Part shown: positions 32,112-39,421 of the stretch, in pieces
How the letters are laid out: each line of letters starts with the position of its first letter
Numbering within the stretch: position 1 is the first letter of the stretch
Assembly (NCBI RefSeq): GCF_001456955.1
Contig: NZ_KQ758477.1
Coordinates: 1-64,000 of the forward strand
Source of the DNA: Microbacterium enclense
GTDB lineage: Bacteria; Actinomycetota; Actinomycetes; Actinomycetales; Microbacteriaceae
Direction of reading: 5' to 3'
DNA length: 64,000 bases
Made by a program: the position numbers and the translations under genes
Notes under the pieces: model-generated
Databases searched by the model: none
Seen by the model: the letters and a program-made list of their open reading frames with translations, nothing else
What the model was told of the DNA's origin: nothing

Positions 32112-32518
32112 GTGCGGTTCACCGCCGCCAACGCTTTCTCAATCTCGCGGGCGAGGGCACGGTACTGCACCAGCACGCCCTCCGCCTCCGCGACGAACCG
32201 GCGTTCCGTGTTCGCGAACCGGGCGATCTGGTTGACGTTGTTCGCCACGCTCGACATCTCTCGCTGCAACTTGAACAGCATCGCCACGGCGGCCTTCCGG
32301 TCCGAAGCCGTCACGACATTCGAGTCCATTGCGGACTCAAACAACAGCCGCGGCACCTTGACGTCGCGCACCGCTGCTCGAGCACGCAGCTGCGCGTCCT
32401 CTTCTGGGGTCACGGCCACGGTGTACCGCTTATCGCGACGCCCGCCGCTCGCGTTCGCTCGGCGCTTGCGGCCGAACAGCTGACGCTTCTCGTTCGACTC
32501 CGACACGAGAACCACCAT
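32108..32518 (-). CDS. mobC: MobC-like relaxosome protein
   Basis: 136 residues. RRDKRYTVAVTPEEDAQLRARAAVRDVKVPRLLFES is a ribbon-helix-helix DNA-binding part and ...MLFKLQREMSSVANNVNQIARFANTE...LVQYRALAREIEKALAAV the helical MobC C-terminus. It opens oriT and helps the relaxase. Start ATG at 32518 (GTG at 32515 possible). Four-base ATGA overlap with the relaxase start. Upstream lies the candidate oriT. Confidence 0.85.
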   Translation of the reverse strand: MVVLVSESNEKRQLFGRKRRANASGGRRDKRYTVAVTPEEDAQLRARAAVRDVKVPRLLFESAMDSNVVTASDRKAAVAMLFKLQREMSSVANNVNQIARFANTERRFVAEAEGVLVQYRALAREIEKALAAVNRT

Positions 32519-32594
32519 CCCTTCCAGCCCAGCGCAGCGAACCCGCCCCCACAGGCGGGGACCATACGGCCAAGTATGCCCGGGCCGGCCGCGC

Positions 32595-32665
32595 AGCGGA
32601 AGGACCGAAAGCGACTTATGGCACATAAGTCTATTGCTTGCTCCCCTTTCGGGGTCTGTAGCACC
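32595..32665. other. candidate oriT
   Basis: Non-coding region upstream of mobC containing the inverted repeat GACTTAT-GGCAC-ATAAGTC (32613-32631) immediately followed by TATTGCTTGCTCCCC. An IR next to an unpaired nick site upstream of mobC-relaxase genes is the usual oriT layout. The exact nick is not determinable by eye. Confidence 0.5.
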
Positions 32666-32741
32666 GCCTGCGGCCGGGTGCGGAGCTGGACGCGGCCCGC
32701 GTTCCGTGGATGACGCCCGAAGGCGCGGCGCTGCTCTCAGC

Positions 32742-32755
32742 CTAGGCATGACTAG
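32742..32755. promoter_or_regulatory. 14-bp operator CTAGGCATGACTAG
   Basis: One mismatch from the perfect palindrome at 11308. It lies between mobC (minus strand) and the small gene at 32788 (plus), so one bound protein could govern both the mobilization operon and that gene. Confidence 0.65.
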
Positions 32756-32787
32756 CGGCCGTGTGATCGCCCGGCTAATCTGGCGTC

Positions 32788-33111
32788 ATGACTGACGCGA
32801 ACCGAAACCCTGACGACGCGGCCGCGGCCGCGCGGCGCCTCCTGGAATCGACTGTGGATCGGCGTGTGGAGGCCGTGCGCTCGATCGTGAGCGCAGCGAA
32901 CGACACCGACGCCGCGCGCGCCGCCCTCAGCGACGCACAGAGCCGACACGCGAAGGCGTGGGGCGATGCCCTCGCGTCCGGGTGGTCGGAGAAGGAACTG
33001 CGCGCCACCGGCGCCCCGCGTCCCAATGCGGCGCGCGTGAAGCCGCCGCGTCCGCGTCGTTCCTCGAGCACCGCAGACGCACCGACTGAGTCGGCCGACG
33101 TGTACGCGTGA
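32788..33111 (+). CDS. hypothetical protein at the mobilization locus
   Basis: 107 residues, helical, Ala/Arg/Asp-rich (ARRLLESTVDRRVEAVRSIVSAANDTDAARAALSDAQSRHAKAWGDALASGWSEKELRATG) with a Pro/Arg-rich tail. The first part resembles small plasmid proteins of no known role. It diverges from mobC across the operator and candidate oriT. A GTG-initiated 18-codon frame overlaps its stop (33108-33164). Confidence 0.6.
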   Translation: MTDANRNPDDAAAAARRLLESTVDRRVEAVRSIVSAANDTDAARAALSDAQSRHAKAWGDALASGWSEKELRATGAPRPNAARVKPPRPRRSSSTADAPTESADVYA

Positions 33112-33202
33112 CGACAGGCGCGAACGCGCAGAGTCTCGCCCTCGCGATGTTCGAGGACGACTAATCTGATCGTCAGCGACGACCCCTCGTCGCCCCCGGA
33201 AA

Positions 33203-33236
33203 CCCCCGCTCGAGCACCTGTGCTCGCGGGGGCTTT
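33203..33236 (+). terminator. rho-independent terminator
   Basis: CCCCCGC-TC-GAGCA-CCTG-TGCTC-GCGGGGG followed by CTTTT, just downstream of the small plus-strand gene. Confidence 0.75.
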
Positions 33237-33307
33237 TCCGCGCTCGGGCCGGGTGCGCCGGCTGCGGTCCGGCCGCCCATCCGACGCTTCACTTTGGCCT
33301 CCATCGA

Positions 33308-33370
33308 GCACCCGTCAAGAGCGCTGCGCGTCCCTACGGGATGCCCCTCCGGGGCACTCCTGACGGGTGC
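33308..33370. other. large inverted repeat with inner hairpins
   Basis: GCACCCGTCA pairs with TGACGGGTGC across 43 bases that themselves contain ATCCCGTAGGGA-like and CCCC-TCC-GGGG hairpins. The intergenic stretch 33237-33515 also carries the 15-base GCGCTGCTCTCAGCC (33468) seen at 32728. It could be a terminator or a single-strand origin. Confidence 0.35.
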
Positions 33371-33515
33371 CCGCCTCCGGCGTCGCGCCGCTTATCGGAT
33401 GGATGGCCTCAGAGCATGCTCGAGCCGATAGTCGGACATACTGTGTCCGTGATTACAAGGGAACGTCGCGCTGCTCTCAGCCGCGTTGGCGGGCGCGAGT
33501 TGTGAATGCCGCCCC

Positions 33516-33887
33516 GTGAGTGATCCCGTCCAAAGCCCGGTGACAGCGCGCACCCGCCGGGGGCGTAAGCGGAAGCTTGGACGCATCGGAAGGTTCCTGC
33601 GGTTTCCGTGGAGCCTTGTCCTCCTCATCGTGGCGATCGCGGCGTTCTTGGTATTCATGCCGGTCTCCATCTTCGGAGCTCTGGCTGCCGCCGGTGGGGA
33701 CTGGAATACTCCCGGGGCGAGCGGAAGATTCTGGACGTACGCAACCATCTCCCAACAGGCTTTGGTGGGTTTCACGCACTCATTGATCCTCATCGTCTGT
33801 GAGGTCGGCCTGATACGGATGCTGCCTGCCCAAGTGCGCCTGTGGCGCGCACGCATGAGTGCACGCGGCCAAGACATCGTTGGGTGA
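33516..33887 (+). CDS. small membrane protein
   Basis: 123 residues from GTG 33516 (33486 possible). A basic N-terminus (ARTRRGRKRKLGRIGRFLRFP) precedes a transmembrane helix (SLVLLIVAIAAFLVFMPVSIFGAL) and a second helix (GFTHSLILIVCEVGLIRML). No family is recognised. It is convergent with the HTH/Rep-like gene. Confidence 0.55.
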   Translation: MSDPVQSPVTARTRRGRKRKLGRIGRFLRFPWSLVLLIVAIAAFLVFMPVSIFGALAAAGGDWNTPGASGRFWTYATISQQALVGFTHSLILIVCEVGLIRMLPAQVRLWRARMSARGQDIVG

Positions 33888-33902
33888 AGCTCGGGACGAG
33901 CT

Positions 33903-35183
33903 TTAGCCACGGGAGCGCAGCTGCGCGGTCCGCTCGGCAAGCTCCTGGCGGGCGTCGGCGGCGGCGCGCTTGCGGGCCGCCTCGCGCTCCCGGGCCGTCC
34001 GTTCGTACTCGCGCTGATCGGCCTTCATCTGGGCGATGACGCGATCCACCTCGTCGTGGTCGATGCTCGCCAGGCGAGCAGCTTCCGCGGCACGCTCGGC
34101 GGCGCGACGCTCCTGGTCGGCGGCGCGCTGCGCCGCCGCATCGCGGCGAGCCTGGTCCAGCTGCGAGTGCTCGGTGACGACGTGCCGGATCACCCAGCCA
34201 TAGAAGCCCAGAGCGCCCCGGCTGGTAAATGTTTCGGGCACCCGACGACCGTCCCGGGTGAGCCAGGCGTTCATGGCGAACATCAGTCCCTCGACGCTCC
34301 ATTCCGACACGTCGATGCCGCTGCGCTCGAGCATCCCGACGACGTGCCCGACGTGCTTACCGCGGGCGAGCCACGGGATGCGCTGCGCCAGCCCAGCGGC
34401 GAAGCGTTGAAGTTCGATGGGCCTCGGGGACGTCGGTCGAACGATCGAGCCGCTGCGCGTGATACTCCGTCGTCCTGGCTGCCGCGAAGCGGCTTTCGAG
34501 CGCGGTTTACCGCGCGTTGGTGAGTTCTTTTGAACGGGAGCTGTAGGTGGAGCCGAGCGCCTACGGGGTAGGTGGACATTCTCCACAGAACGCTCGATGT
34601 CGCCGGCACCTGAGATACGCGGGGGCACCGGCGCCGGCGTCTCGCGGAGGGGGCGCTGAGCAGCGCTGCGAAGCATCACGAGCGCCCTCGTGGAAGCCAT
34701 GCGCAGCTGACGGCCACCGTGCTTGAGCTGCGCGGCGATGCGCTCGCTCCCGTACAGGTAGCGGCCCTCGATGACGACCGCCGAGAGGCCGAGCAGCAGC
34801 AGGATCTCTCGCGCCCGCTGCACGGTCCGCTTGCACATCCCGAGACGGTCAGCGACGGTCTGATGCGCCGTCGTGACACCGCGCCCGGTGCCGAGGTCGG
34901 CCGAGCGCATGTCCTCCTGTGCAACGCGCAGCAGCGTGTGGGGCGCGACCTTCACGGCCGCGCGCACGCGCTCCCCCTCGGGCGTTGCCAGGGCATCCAT
35001 CACCGCGTCGAACCATGCGCCGGCCGACGACCAGCACGGCAGCGGCGCGTAGGCGCCGGGTGCCGGCTCCGGGCTCCAAGAACCCGACCGGGATTTGTTC
35101 GGCCGCGACGCGGCCACCTGTGACGTCTCGGGTGCAAGCTCGACAGACTTCTCCCCCGAAAAAAGGGAGCGTCGGGAGTACAC
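33903..35183 (-). CDS. HTH protein, candidate plasmid replication protein
   Basis: 426 residues. An HTH at about 100-135 (GVTTAHQTVADRLGMCKRTVQRAREILLLLGLSAVVIEG), a basic linker (~200-265), a second domain (HVGHVVGMLERSGIDVSEWSVEGLMFAMNAWLTRDGRRVPETFTSRGALGFYGWVIRHVV) and a long charged C-terminal coiled coil. It resembles the HTH-containing replication/regulatory proteins of actinobacterial plasmids. The structured 35184-35345 leader and the neighbouring RHH-like gene fit replication control, but the role is inferred. Confidence 0.5.
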   Translation of the reverse strand: MYSRRSLFSGEKSVELAPETSQVAASRPNKSRSGSWSPEPAPGAYAPLPCWSSAGAWFDAVMDALATPEGERVRAAVKVAPHTLLRVAQEDMRSADLGTGRGVTTAHQTVADRLGMCKRTVQRAREILLLLGLSAVVIEGRYLYGSERIAAQLKHGGRQLRMASTRALVMLRSAAQRPLRETPAPVPPRISGAGDIERSVENVHLPRRRSAPPTAPVQKNSPTRGKPRSKAASRQPGRRSITRSGSIVRPTSPRPIELQRFAAGLAQRIPWLARGKHVGHVVGMLERSGIDVSEWSVEGLMFAMNAWLTRDGRRVPETFTSRGALGFYGWVIRHVVTEHSQLDQARRDAAAQRAADQERRAAERAAEAARLASIDHDEVDRVIAQMKADQREYERTAREREAARKRAAADARQELAERTAQLRSRG

Positions 35184-35345
35184 GGAGACGAACTCCGCTG
35201 TTACGATGTGGTCATTCCTTCCGGGTAGGTTCCGGTGGGTACGCCAAAGGCCCGGCTGGTAACCGGTCTTGGGTGGGACTGCTTCACATCTCGGAAGTCG
35301 CCAAACTGTGTGAGATGAGAAGCCAATGCTTCTAGGCCCGTCGCG
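35184..35345 (-). ncRNA. structured leader upstream of the HTH/Rep-like gene
   Basis: A 160-base non-coding stretch. CTTC-A-CATCTC pairs with GAGATG-A-GAAG (about 35284-35323, one mismatch, 19-base loop). It is followed by GGCCCGTCGC-GAGA-GCGGCGGGCC, a terminator-like hairpin, and preceded by AACCGGT-like and GGTTCCGGTGGG stems. It could be an antisense RNA or attenuator for the downstream gene. Confidence 0.3.
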
Positions 35346-35365
35346 AGAGCGGCGGGCCTAATGCG

Positions 35366-35623
35366 TTAAGTGCTGGTGATGGGCGACCCCTCCTCGGCGG
35401 CGGGCATGGCAAGCTCGTCGTCGCGCGGAAGAGGCTCCCACCACGCGGGGATACCCTGATCCGTGAGCTCCAAGTGCTCCACCATCTGCTCAATCAGCAC
35501 AGACGTCGCCACTCCCATGTTGTCCGCGATCGCTCGCAGCTTGTCTCGGACGGGTCGCTCGACTTCGTAGCCAAGAGCTACGGGGTCGTTCCGTGAGCCC
35601 CAGGGACGTCGACGCGGTGCCAT
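35366..35623 (-). CDS. small RHH-like DNA-binding protein
   Basis: 85 residues. The core GYEVERPVRDKLRAIADNMGVATSVLIEQMVEHLELTDQG looks like a beta-alpha-alpha ribbon-helix-helix (CopG-like) domain; the tail is acidic. Such proteins control plasmid copy number or partition. CTAGACCTAG (35637) and the 14-bp CTAGGCACGCCTAG site (35688) lie just upstream. Confidence 0.5.
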   Translation of the reverse strand: MAPRRRPWGSRNDPVALGYEVERPVRDKLRAIADNMGVATSVLIEQMVEHLELTDQGIPAWWEPLPRDDELAMPAAEEGSPITST

Positions 35624-35687
35624 GCGCCCATCATGGCCTAGACCTAGTGTGAATCAGCGTTCTACGCAGCGTGTCGCAGAAGTGTTT

Positions 35688-35701
35688 CTAGGCACGCCTA
35701 G
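35688..35701. promoter_or_regulatory. 14-bp operator CTAGGCACGCCTAG
   Basis: One mismatch from the perfect 14-bp palindrome. It lies between the RHH-like gene (minus) and the Apea-HEPN gene (plus). CTAG-AC-CTAG at 35637-35647 is a possible additional half-size site. Confidence 0.6.
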
Positions 35702-35778
35702 CGCAGTCGGTGGCGACGGCTCTGTCGGAACTCAGATGCGCCGTGGCCTCTCAATGATCCGCCCGGTAACTTGCGTAT

Positions 35779-36750
35779 GTGGGCTGGTCCTTCTTCGTAC
35801 GGTTCTCGACTATCGGGTCTGGCTGGGACGTCGACGACCATCAATTGACGCTGGCGTCGCGGGGTTCAGAAACGTTGTGGATCGACACGGACGGCCCGCT
35901 CCGCACCGCCTCCCACCTCGTCCTGCGCGGCACCGAGTACAACACGGAGGACGAGGCTGAGGACGCCGGGCGTCACGCTCTCGCCGCGCTCAGACTCAGC
36001 CTCGTGCAGACCGGCACACCGGCGGATTTCCTCGAGCGTAAATTGATGAGCCAGCTTTCGGACGACGCGCTTGCCCTTGCTGGGAGTGCAGGCAACGCCG
36101 CACAAGAAGCGGAAGATCCCGGCGCACCGCGCATCGTGGTTGTCAACCAACGTGCAGGGGTCGTTCCGCATCCGTCGAACGAGCGTTATCTCAGCTTTCG
36201 TTCGTCCGCCACAGGTGTCGCTATCAAACCAGCCGCGCCGTTCGTTGACGGGTACCAAACGGCGATCCGAATCGCTCAAGCGGACGAAGCTGCCGATCTT
36301 GCTTTTGATCTGTGGAGCGCTGCCAACCTCATGCCCTCCATAGACTCGCGGTTCCTCACACTCGTCAACGCTGTCGAAGCTCTTACCGAGCAACAGCCGG
36401 TCAATGGTGAAGAACTGGAAGCTGTCGACCGACTGCGGTCCGCGGTGAAAGACATGGGACTGGACCCGAGCCTCCGAGACCTTCTCTTGGGCAGGCTCGG
36501 GGATTTCAAACGGGAGAGCGTCGGGCGCGCGGCGAGACGGCTACTTGCCCAGAATGTGCCAGACAAGATGTACGACGGTATGAGAGCGGGCAAATTCTTC
36601 TCTGGCATCTACGAGATGAGGAGCAAGCTCACCCACGGTGCCGAGGCCCCATCTCACCATGACGTCGCGGCGGTCACTCCCGAGCTGTTCAACCTCGTAC
36701 GCGACCTCATCGAGCGCCGGCTGAGCACCTTGCCTCTCGACAAGGGGTAG
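35779..36750 (+). CDS. Apea-like HEPN domain protein
   Basis: 323 residues from a GTG (35779). The C-terminus FSGIYEMRSKLTHGAEA contains R281-x4-H286 and the 'YxxRSKxxHG' block of Apea-type HEPN domains, preceded by a helical LTLVNAVEALTEQQ...LRDLLLGRLGDFKRESVGRAARRLL region. The N-terminal 140 residues are of unknown type (TASHLVLRGTEYNTEDEAEDAGRHALAALRLSL). HEPN proteins act as RNases or toxins in defence. It sits between a regulator-like site and a serine recombinase. Confidence 0.65.
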   Translation: MGWSFFVRFSTIGSGWDVDDHQLTLASRGSETLWIDTDGPLRTASHLVLRGTEYNTEDEAEDAGRHALAALRLSLVQTGTPADFLERKLMSQLSDDALALAGSAGNAAQEAEDPGAPRIVVVNQRAGVVPHPSNERYLSFRSSATGVAIKPAAPFVDGYQTAIRIAQADEAADLAFDLWSAANLMPSIDSRFLTLVNAVEALTEQQPVNGEELEAVDRLRSAVKDMGLDPSLRDLLLGRLGDFKRESVGRAARRLLAQNVPDKMYDGMRAGKFFSGIYEMRSKLTHGAEAPSHHDVAAVTPELFNLVRDLIERRLSTLPLDKG

Positions 36751-36757
36751 CCCGGAA

Positions 36758-37342
36758 TTATTGCTGACGGTGGGCGAGGCGGATTGATTCGCTGTAAGCG
36801 CGTGAGGCCGTCGACCTGTCGACGCCAAGGACCTGGCCGATGTGGGCAAAACTCGCCCCGTCGTCGCGCATTCGGCGCAGCTCGGACAGCTGCGCCGCGT
36901 TCAACTTCGAGGGCCGACCGATTGCCTTCCCCTGTGCTCGAGCGTGATCCATCCCGCGCTGGGTGTTCTCACGGATGGTGTCTACGCGCAGCTCTGCGAA
37001 CACGGCCACGATGCCGAACAGGGCCCGACCCATCGGCGTGGTCGTGTCGATCTGCGGTTCCGTGAGACTGCGAATGTCGATGCCGCGTTCGCGCAGGTCG
37101 TTGAGGGTGTCGAGGATGATCCGTTCGCTGCCGCCGAGACGATCGAGGCGACGCACCAAGAGCGTGTCCCCCTCGCGCAGATAGTCGAGGCAGGCGACCC
37201 ACTGCGGGCGCGCAGTGATCCGACTGGACTCGCCGTGATCCACGAACACTCGCGCGGCGCCGGCCGCGCGCAGCTCGGCCTCCTGCGCAGCGGGGTTCTG
37301 CTCACGGCGGGAGACGCGGGCGTACCCGACGACGTTCGTCAC
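36758..37342 (-). CDS. serine recombinase (resolvase/invertase type)
   Basis: 194 residues from a GTG. VVGYARVSRREQ carries the catalytic Ser; then LVVRRLDRLGGS-type (LLVRRLDRLGGSERI), TPMGRALFGIVAVFAELRVDTIRENTQRGMDHARAQGKAIGRP, and a C-terminal HTH (FAHIGQVLGVDRSTASRAY). It is a small resolvase that would resolve plasmid multimers or cointegrates. Its start overlaps the stop of the membrane-protein gene (GTGA). The candidate res site is at 37728-37837. Confidence 0.9.
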   Translation of the reverse strand: MTNVVGYARVSRREQNPAAQEAELRAAGAARVFVDHGESSRITARPQWVACLDYLREGDTLLVRRLDRLGGSERIILDTLNDLRERGIDIRSLTEPQIDTTTPMGRALFGIVAVFAELRVDTIRENTQRGMDHARAQGKAIGRPSKLNAAQLSELRRMRDDGASFAHIGQVLGVDRSTASRAYSESIRLAHRQQ

Positions 37343-37659
37343 CGCGCATCCCGAGAGGGCCGGCGGCCGCGCGCTCGGAGCGCGACGGCGAGAGGCACGA
37401 TCCCGACGAAGAGCATGAGGGCGATGATGACGACTCCGCCCCATCCGGGCAGACCGCCGGCGATCACACTCTGTCCCGAGAAGATCAGCGCCACGGCTCC
37501 CGAGAAGAACGTGACGACAGGCAAGCCGTAGGGAACGCGCCCGGGCGATGGTGCACTGCCGGAGCGCGCCAACCACCGGAGGACGAATGCGCCGCCCACG
37601 CAGAGGTAGACGACGCCGACCGCCACCGTCGCAACGCCGATCCACTGATCGGTGCTCAT
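37339..37659 (-). CDS. small membrane protein upstream of the recombinase
   Basis: 106 residues with three hydrophobic helices (IGVATVAVGVVYLCVGGAFVLRWL, LPVVTFFSGAVALIFSGQSVI, GGVVIIALMLFVGIVPLAVAL) and a basic end. GAGGGGAG precedes the ATG. It overlaps the recombinase start. No family is recognised. Confidence 0.6.
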   Translation of the reverse strand: MSTDQWIGVATVAVGVVYLCVGGAFVLRWLARSGSAPSPGRVPYGLPVVTFFSGAVALIFSGQSVIAGGLPGWGGVVIIALMLFVGIVPLAVALRARGRRPSRDAR

Positions 37660-37727
37660 GCAAACTCCCCTCGAGCGGCGATGGTTCGCCTGCGCCCGAA
37701 TGACTCGTGCATAAGGGTCAGATTGAG

Positions 37728-37837
37728 TTTCGCACGGATTTGGGTTTCGCACGGGGGTTTTGCACACCGCCAATCCGCGAAATTCCGCCACCTGGTCGAC
37801 AGGCCTTCCGGTGGTGCAAAACCGATCGGTTTTGCAC
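37728..37837. promoter_or_regulatory. TTTYGCAC repeats and palindrome, candidate res site
   Basis: TTTCGCAC at 37728 and 37745, TTTTGCAC at 37758, and a 24-bp perfect palindrome at 37814-37837 made of GTGCAAAACCGA and its complement, which adds one inverted and one direct copy. All lie between the recombinase operon and the CmtR-like gene. Repeated, partly inverted motifs beside a serine recombinase are typical of res sites; an operator is the alternative. Confidence 0.5.
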
Positions 37838-37848
37838 GCCCGGTGTTC

Positions 37849-37864
37849 ATCGGTGAAAACCGAT
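37849..37864. promoter_or_regulatory. operator palindrome of the CmtR-like repressor
   Basis: ATCGGT-GAAA-ACCGAT lies 17 bases before the ATG of the ArsR-family gene at 37882, overlapping its probable promoter. Short palindromes of this kind are usual ArsR/CmtR operators. Confidence 0.5.
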
Positions 37865-37881
37865 ATGATCGGCGGGTGACG

Positions 37882-38208
37882 ATGACACAAGATCTTGCAG
37901 CTGCCGTCTCCCTGTTCCACTCTCTTGCCGATCACAGTCGCCTGTCGATACTGCGTCGGCTGTCAGCCGGTGAAGCTCGGGTGAGGGACCTGACCGATGA
38001 GCTCGGCTTGGCGCAATCGACCGTGTCGGAGCACGTTGGATGCCTCCGCGAATGCGGGCTTGTCGTTGCCCGCAGTGAGGGCCGGCAGAACTTTTACTCT
38101 GTCTCCACTCCTGAGGTGATCGATGTTCTCGAAGCGGCCGAGCGCCTCCTCGCCGCGACGGGTTTCAAGGTCGATCTGTGCAAGACGTACGGGAGCGACG
38201 CCCGATGA
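37882..38208 (+). CDS. ArsR-family metal-sensing repressor, CmtR/CadC-like
   Basis: 108 residues (GTG at 37876 is an alternative start). A winged HTH with DHSRLSILRRLSAGEARVRDLTDELGLAQSTVSEHVGCLRECGLV. The cysteine pair in GCLRECGLV is the alpha-4 metal site of CmtR-type Cd/Pb sensors, and a third Cys (VDLCKTYG) near the C-terminus completes the set. It represses the operon with CadD and LspA until cadmium or lead binds. Its stop overlaps the cadD start. Confidence 0.85.
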   Translation: MTQDLAAAVSLFHSLADHSRLSILRRLSAGEARVRDLTDELGLAQSTVSEHVGCLRECGLVVARSEGRQNFYSVSTPEVIDVLEAAERLLAATGFKVDLCKTYGSDAR

Positions 38209-38816
38209 TCGGAACCATCGTGGCTGCCATCGGCCTGTTCGCGGCGACGAACATTGACGACATCGTCGTCCTCACCGTTCTGTTTCTCGCGTCCGCACGC
38301 GGAGCCCTCCCGGGATGGAAGGTCGTGGCCGGGCAGTACCTCGGCTTCATCGCCCTGGTCGCAATCAGCAGCCTCGCCGCCGCGGGCCTGACCATCGTCC
38401 CGGACGAATGGGTCGGGCTGCTGGGCCTGGTCCCACTTGCGATCGGTGTGTACGGGCTGATTCGTACGCTCCGACGTCGCGGCGACGATGACGACGACGA
38501 CGAAAGCTCCATCAGCGCCGGGGGCCTGCTCGGAGTTGCCGGCATCACCATCGCAAACGGCGCCGACAACATCTCGCTGTACACCCCTGTGTTCCGCACC
38601 AACCCGGTTCCGGACACCATCGTCACCATCATCGTGTTCTTGGTCCTGGTCGCCGTGTGGTGCCTTGTCGCCCGCTTCGTCGGTACCAGCAAAGCCGTCA
38701 CAGAGGCCCTCGAGAAGATCGAGCACTGGCTCGTGCCGGCCGTGTTCATCGGGCTGGGCCTGTACATCCTGATCGAGTCCGGCGTGATCGTTCGCCTCAT
38801 CGAAGTCCTGTCGTGA
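38205..38816 (+). CDS. cadD: CadD-family cadmium resistance transporter
   Basis: 203 residues, five or six transmembrane helices. TNIDDIVVLTVLF near the N-terminus and ITIANGADNISLYTPVF midway are the two conserved acidic membrane motifs of the CadD/LysE-like family. It exports or confers resistance to Cd2+. It overlaps the repressor stop (ATGA) and the lspA start (GTGA), so the three are one translationally coupled operon. Confidence 0.9.
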   Translation: MIGTIVAAIGLFAATNIDDIVVLTVLFLASARGALPGWKVVAGQYLGFIALVAISSLAAAGLTIVPDEWVGLLGLVPLAIGVYGLIRTLRRRGDDDDDDESSISAGGLLGVAGITIANGADNISLYTPVFRTNPVPDTIVTIIVFLVLVAVWCLVARFVGTSKAVTEALEKIEHWLVPAVFIGLGLYILIESGVIVRLIEVLS

Positions 38817-39340
38817 GCAGATTCACACGCCTCCTCGCTGCCGCTGCTGCCGTAGTTGCCGCCTTCACGGTCGACCAACTCACCAAAGCGTGGGCCCTGT
38901 CCTACCTCGACGGAGGCCGTGATATCGACCTTGGGCTGGGCGTATCCCTGCGCCTCGTGTTCAACCCTGGGGTCGCATTCGGTCTCGGCGGCGATGTAGG
39001 AGCGCCGCTTGTCGTCGGCGTTATGGTCCTTGTCGCCGCGCTGCTCACGTGGATCGTCATCCGAGTGCTGCGGAGGCAGAGCATGGGCGCTACTGCGCTG
39101 CTGGCTGCCGCCGCCGGCGGCGCGATCGGCAACCTGTGGGACCGCACCACACGCGCTGAAACCGGACCGCTCAGCGGAGAGGTCGTCGACTTCATCGCTG
39201 TCGACTGGTTCGCCATCTTCAACGTGGCTGACATCTTCACAACCCTCGGCCTGCTCGGGTGGGCAGCCTTGTATCTGCTCCGTCGGGACCACGCTCCCAT
39301 CAGCGGGAGCACCGGTGACGGTTCCCAGCACCGCGGCTGA
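38813..39340 (+). CDS. lspA: lipoprotein signal peptidase II
   Basis: 175 residues from GTG 38813. The conserved DQLTKAWAL, LVFNPGVAFG, GGAIGNLWDR and VVDFIAVDWFAIFNVADIF (catalytic Asp pair) motifs are present with four transmembrane helices. It cuts prolipoprotein signal peptides. In lead-resistance (pbr) operons an LspA-like enzyme accompanies the transporter, which fits its place after CadD. Confidence 0.93.
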   Translation: MSRFTRLLAAAAAVVAAFTVDQLTKAWALSYLDGGRDIDLGLGVSLRLVFNPGVAFGLGGDVGAPLVVGVMVLVAALLTWIVIRVLRRQSMGATALLAAAAGGAIGNLWDRTTRAETGPLSGEVVDFIAVDWFAIFNVADIFTTLGLLGWAALYLLRRDHAPISGSTGDGSQHRG

Positions 39341-39354
39341 TCTGGGAACGAGGA

Positions 39355-39382
39355 GGGCCCGCACGGGTATTCGTGCGGGCCC
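39355..39382. terminator. bidirectional hairpin terminator
   Basis: GGGCCCGCACG-GGTATT-CGTGCGGGCCC followed by TTTGC on the plus strand. It separates the plus-strand cad operon from the convergent copper operon. Confidence 0.8.
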
Positions 39383-39421
39383 TTTGCGGGTGGCGGAGGG
39401 CGTTGCCCGCCGCGTTGCGTG

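Noticed and set aside
31005..32483. 492-codon plus-strand frame opposite the relaxase
   Set aside because: Antisense to a relaxase with recognisable catalytic motifs; its translation has no domain.
33392..33940. 182-codon minus-strand frame
   Set aside because: Opposite the plus-strand two-helix membrane protein at 33516, which has sensible hydrophobic segments.
37700..37765. Tn3-type terminal inverted repeat (GGGTCAGATTGAGTTTCGCACG)
   Set aside because: It begins like a Tn3 end, but no transposase and no second end were found; recorded instead as recombinase or operator repeats.
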